15,295 nucleotides of DNA, taken from contig DPVW01000343.1 of assembly GCA_003529325.1 (NCBI GenBank), positions 1 to 15,295 on the forward strand, written 5' to 3'. A program made the translations under genes and the position numbers. Within the stretch, counting starts at the first letter, position 1, and each line of letters opens with the position of its first letter. Below the pieces are notes generated by a model. That model saw nothing but the letters and a program-made list of their open reading frames with translations, was not told where the DNA came from and did not search any database. Positions 14,671 through 15,295 of this stretch are shown here, piece after piece. This DNA is from Candidatus Latescibacterota bacterium (GTDB lineage: Bacteria > Latescibacterota > UBA2968 > UBA8231).

Positions 14671-15295
14671 ATGAAGTTGCGACAGGTAGCAGCAGCGATT
14701 GGGGCCACCCTCCTTCTGGGGGGTGGCCTCTTTGCTCTAGGTTGTCAGAGTTCGGCGCTGGCTTCGGGTAAGCTCTATATGAAGCAGCAGAAGTATGACC
14801 AGGCCCGTGAACAGCTCGAACTGGCCGTCCAGGTGGAGCCCGCCAATCCGGACGCGCATTATGCGCTGGGGCGGATCTGCGGTCTGCAGGGCGACTACGT
14901 GGAGCTTGCCGAGGCTTTTGATCGGGTCCAGGAACTGAGTTCAGAGTACGATTCGCAGATCACCGAGGCGCGGCTCCATTACTGGTCGAAGATTTACAAC
15001 GATGGCGTACGGGCGGCGCAGGGGCGGGGGGCGGATCTGGCGACGGCTCGCAAGCACTTTGACACGGCCATCAGGGTGTTGCCCGACTCACTCAAGTCCT
15101 GGCGTAACCGCGCGGCCATGGACTACCAGCTCGGCGACATCGACGGTGCCTTGGCGGGGTACGAACATATCCTTGAGATAGCGCCCGAGGATACGGCGAC
15201 TGCCAGGGTCATGGGTGTCATCCATCTGAATAAGAAGCAATACGACGAAGCCGTGGCCAGTTTCGAGCATGTACTGCAGTATGGCGAACACCACG
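14671..15295 (+). CDS. TPR-repeat lipoprotein, 3' end outside the window (partial)
   Basis: At least 208 residues, open at the window edge. It begins MKLRQVAAAIGATLLLGGG with a lipobox-like FALGC (Cys25; Ala at -3, Leu at -2 and Gly at -1, so not perfect) and would be a lipid-anchored periplasmic or outer-membrane protein. From about residue 32 it is built of tetratricopeptide repeats: YMKQQKYDQAREQLELAVQV is followed by NPDAHYALGRICGLQGDY. Later repeats around ATARKHFDTAIRVLPDS, YQLGDIDGALAGYEHILEI and LNKKQYDEAVASFEHVL follow. TPR lipoproteins often scaffold envelope or assembly complexes; the partner is unknown. Its own ribosome binding site is poor (TTCTGAGCGT before the ATG), so it may depend on translation of the small ORF ending 4 nt upstream. 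Confidence 0.85.
   Translation, partial: MKLRQVAAAIGATLLLGGGLFALGCQSSALASGKLYMKQQKYDQAREQLELAVQVEPANPDAHYALGRICGLQGDYVELAEAFDRVQELSSEYDSQITEARLHYWSKIYNDGVRAAQGRGADLATARKHFDTAIRVLPDSLKSWRNRAAMDYQLGDIDGALAGYEHILEIAPEDTATARVMGVIHLNKKQYDEAVASFEHVLQYGEHH

Overview
The window is chromosomal DNA of a Gram-negative bacterium with fairly GC-rich coding sequence. It opens with the end of an rRNA operon and then carries a dense block of conserved information-processing genes. Outer-membrane signs are a beta-barrel protein with a terminal Phe, a small ORF whose end resembles a barrel C-terminus, and a probable lipoprotein. The EF-G-2-type elongation factor, the long zinc-binding delta' subunit and the PorV-like barrel end fit a member of the FCB group or a related candidate phylum (Latescibacterota, Eisenbacteria or Gemmatimonadota-like). 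That placement is inference; the 23S end alone does not fix the phylum from sight.

Layout. 1-525 holds the 3' end of 23S rRNA, a 5S rRNA and a strong hairpin. A family-8 glycosyltransferase (568-1536) faces the rRNA operon on the minus strand. A near-consensus sigma-70 promoter (1612-1639) drives an EF-G paralogue (1752-3824) closed by an intrinsic terminator (3849-3883). A nested palindrome overlapping a candidate promoter (3919-3971) precedes a tightly packed run on the plus strand: yebC, ruvC, ruvA, ruvB, tsaB, rimI, a UgpC/MsmX-type ABC ATPase, holB, rsmA and a large unrecognised outer-membrane barrel protein. Gaps inside this run are 3 to 16 nt or 4-nt start/stop overlaps, so it is probably one operon. 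ilvE (13142-14065) follows after 45 nt that contain a hairpin next to its ribosome binding site.

After ilvE comes a non-coding stretch of about 420 nt with repeated TCACCC motifs, a hairpin and an operator-like palindrome (14384-14399). It leads to a 59-codon ORF with a very strong ribosome binding site, followed 4 nt later by a TPR lipoprotein gene cut by the window edge.

How the genes fit together. YebC and EF-G act in translation. RuvABC process Holliday junctions. TsaB and RimI belong to the t6A/protein-acetylation pair often found together. HolB is a clamp-loader subunit and RsmA matures 16S rRNA. The odd members are the lone transporter ATPase and the barrel protein, whose start codon overlaps the rsmA stop codon. 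Start codons are unusual: ruvC, ruvA, holB and rsmA are best explained by TTG starts and rimI by GTG. I found no CRISPR array, insertion sequence, phage gene, tRNA or clear defence system. The most novel pieces are the barrel protein, the 59-codon ORF with its TPR neighbour, and the palindrome upstream of yebC.
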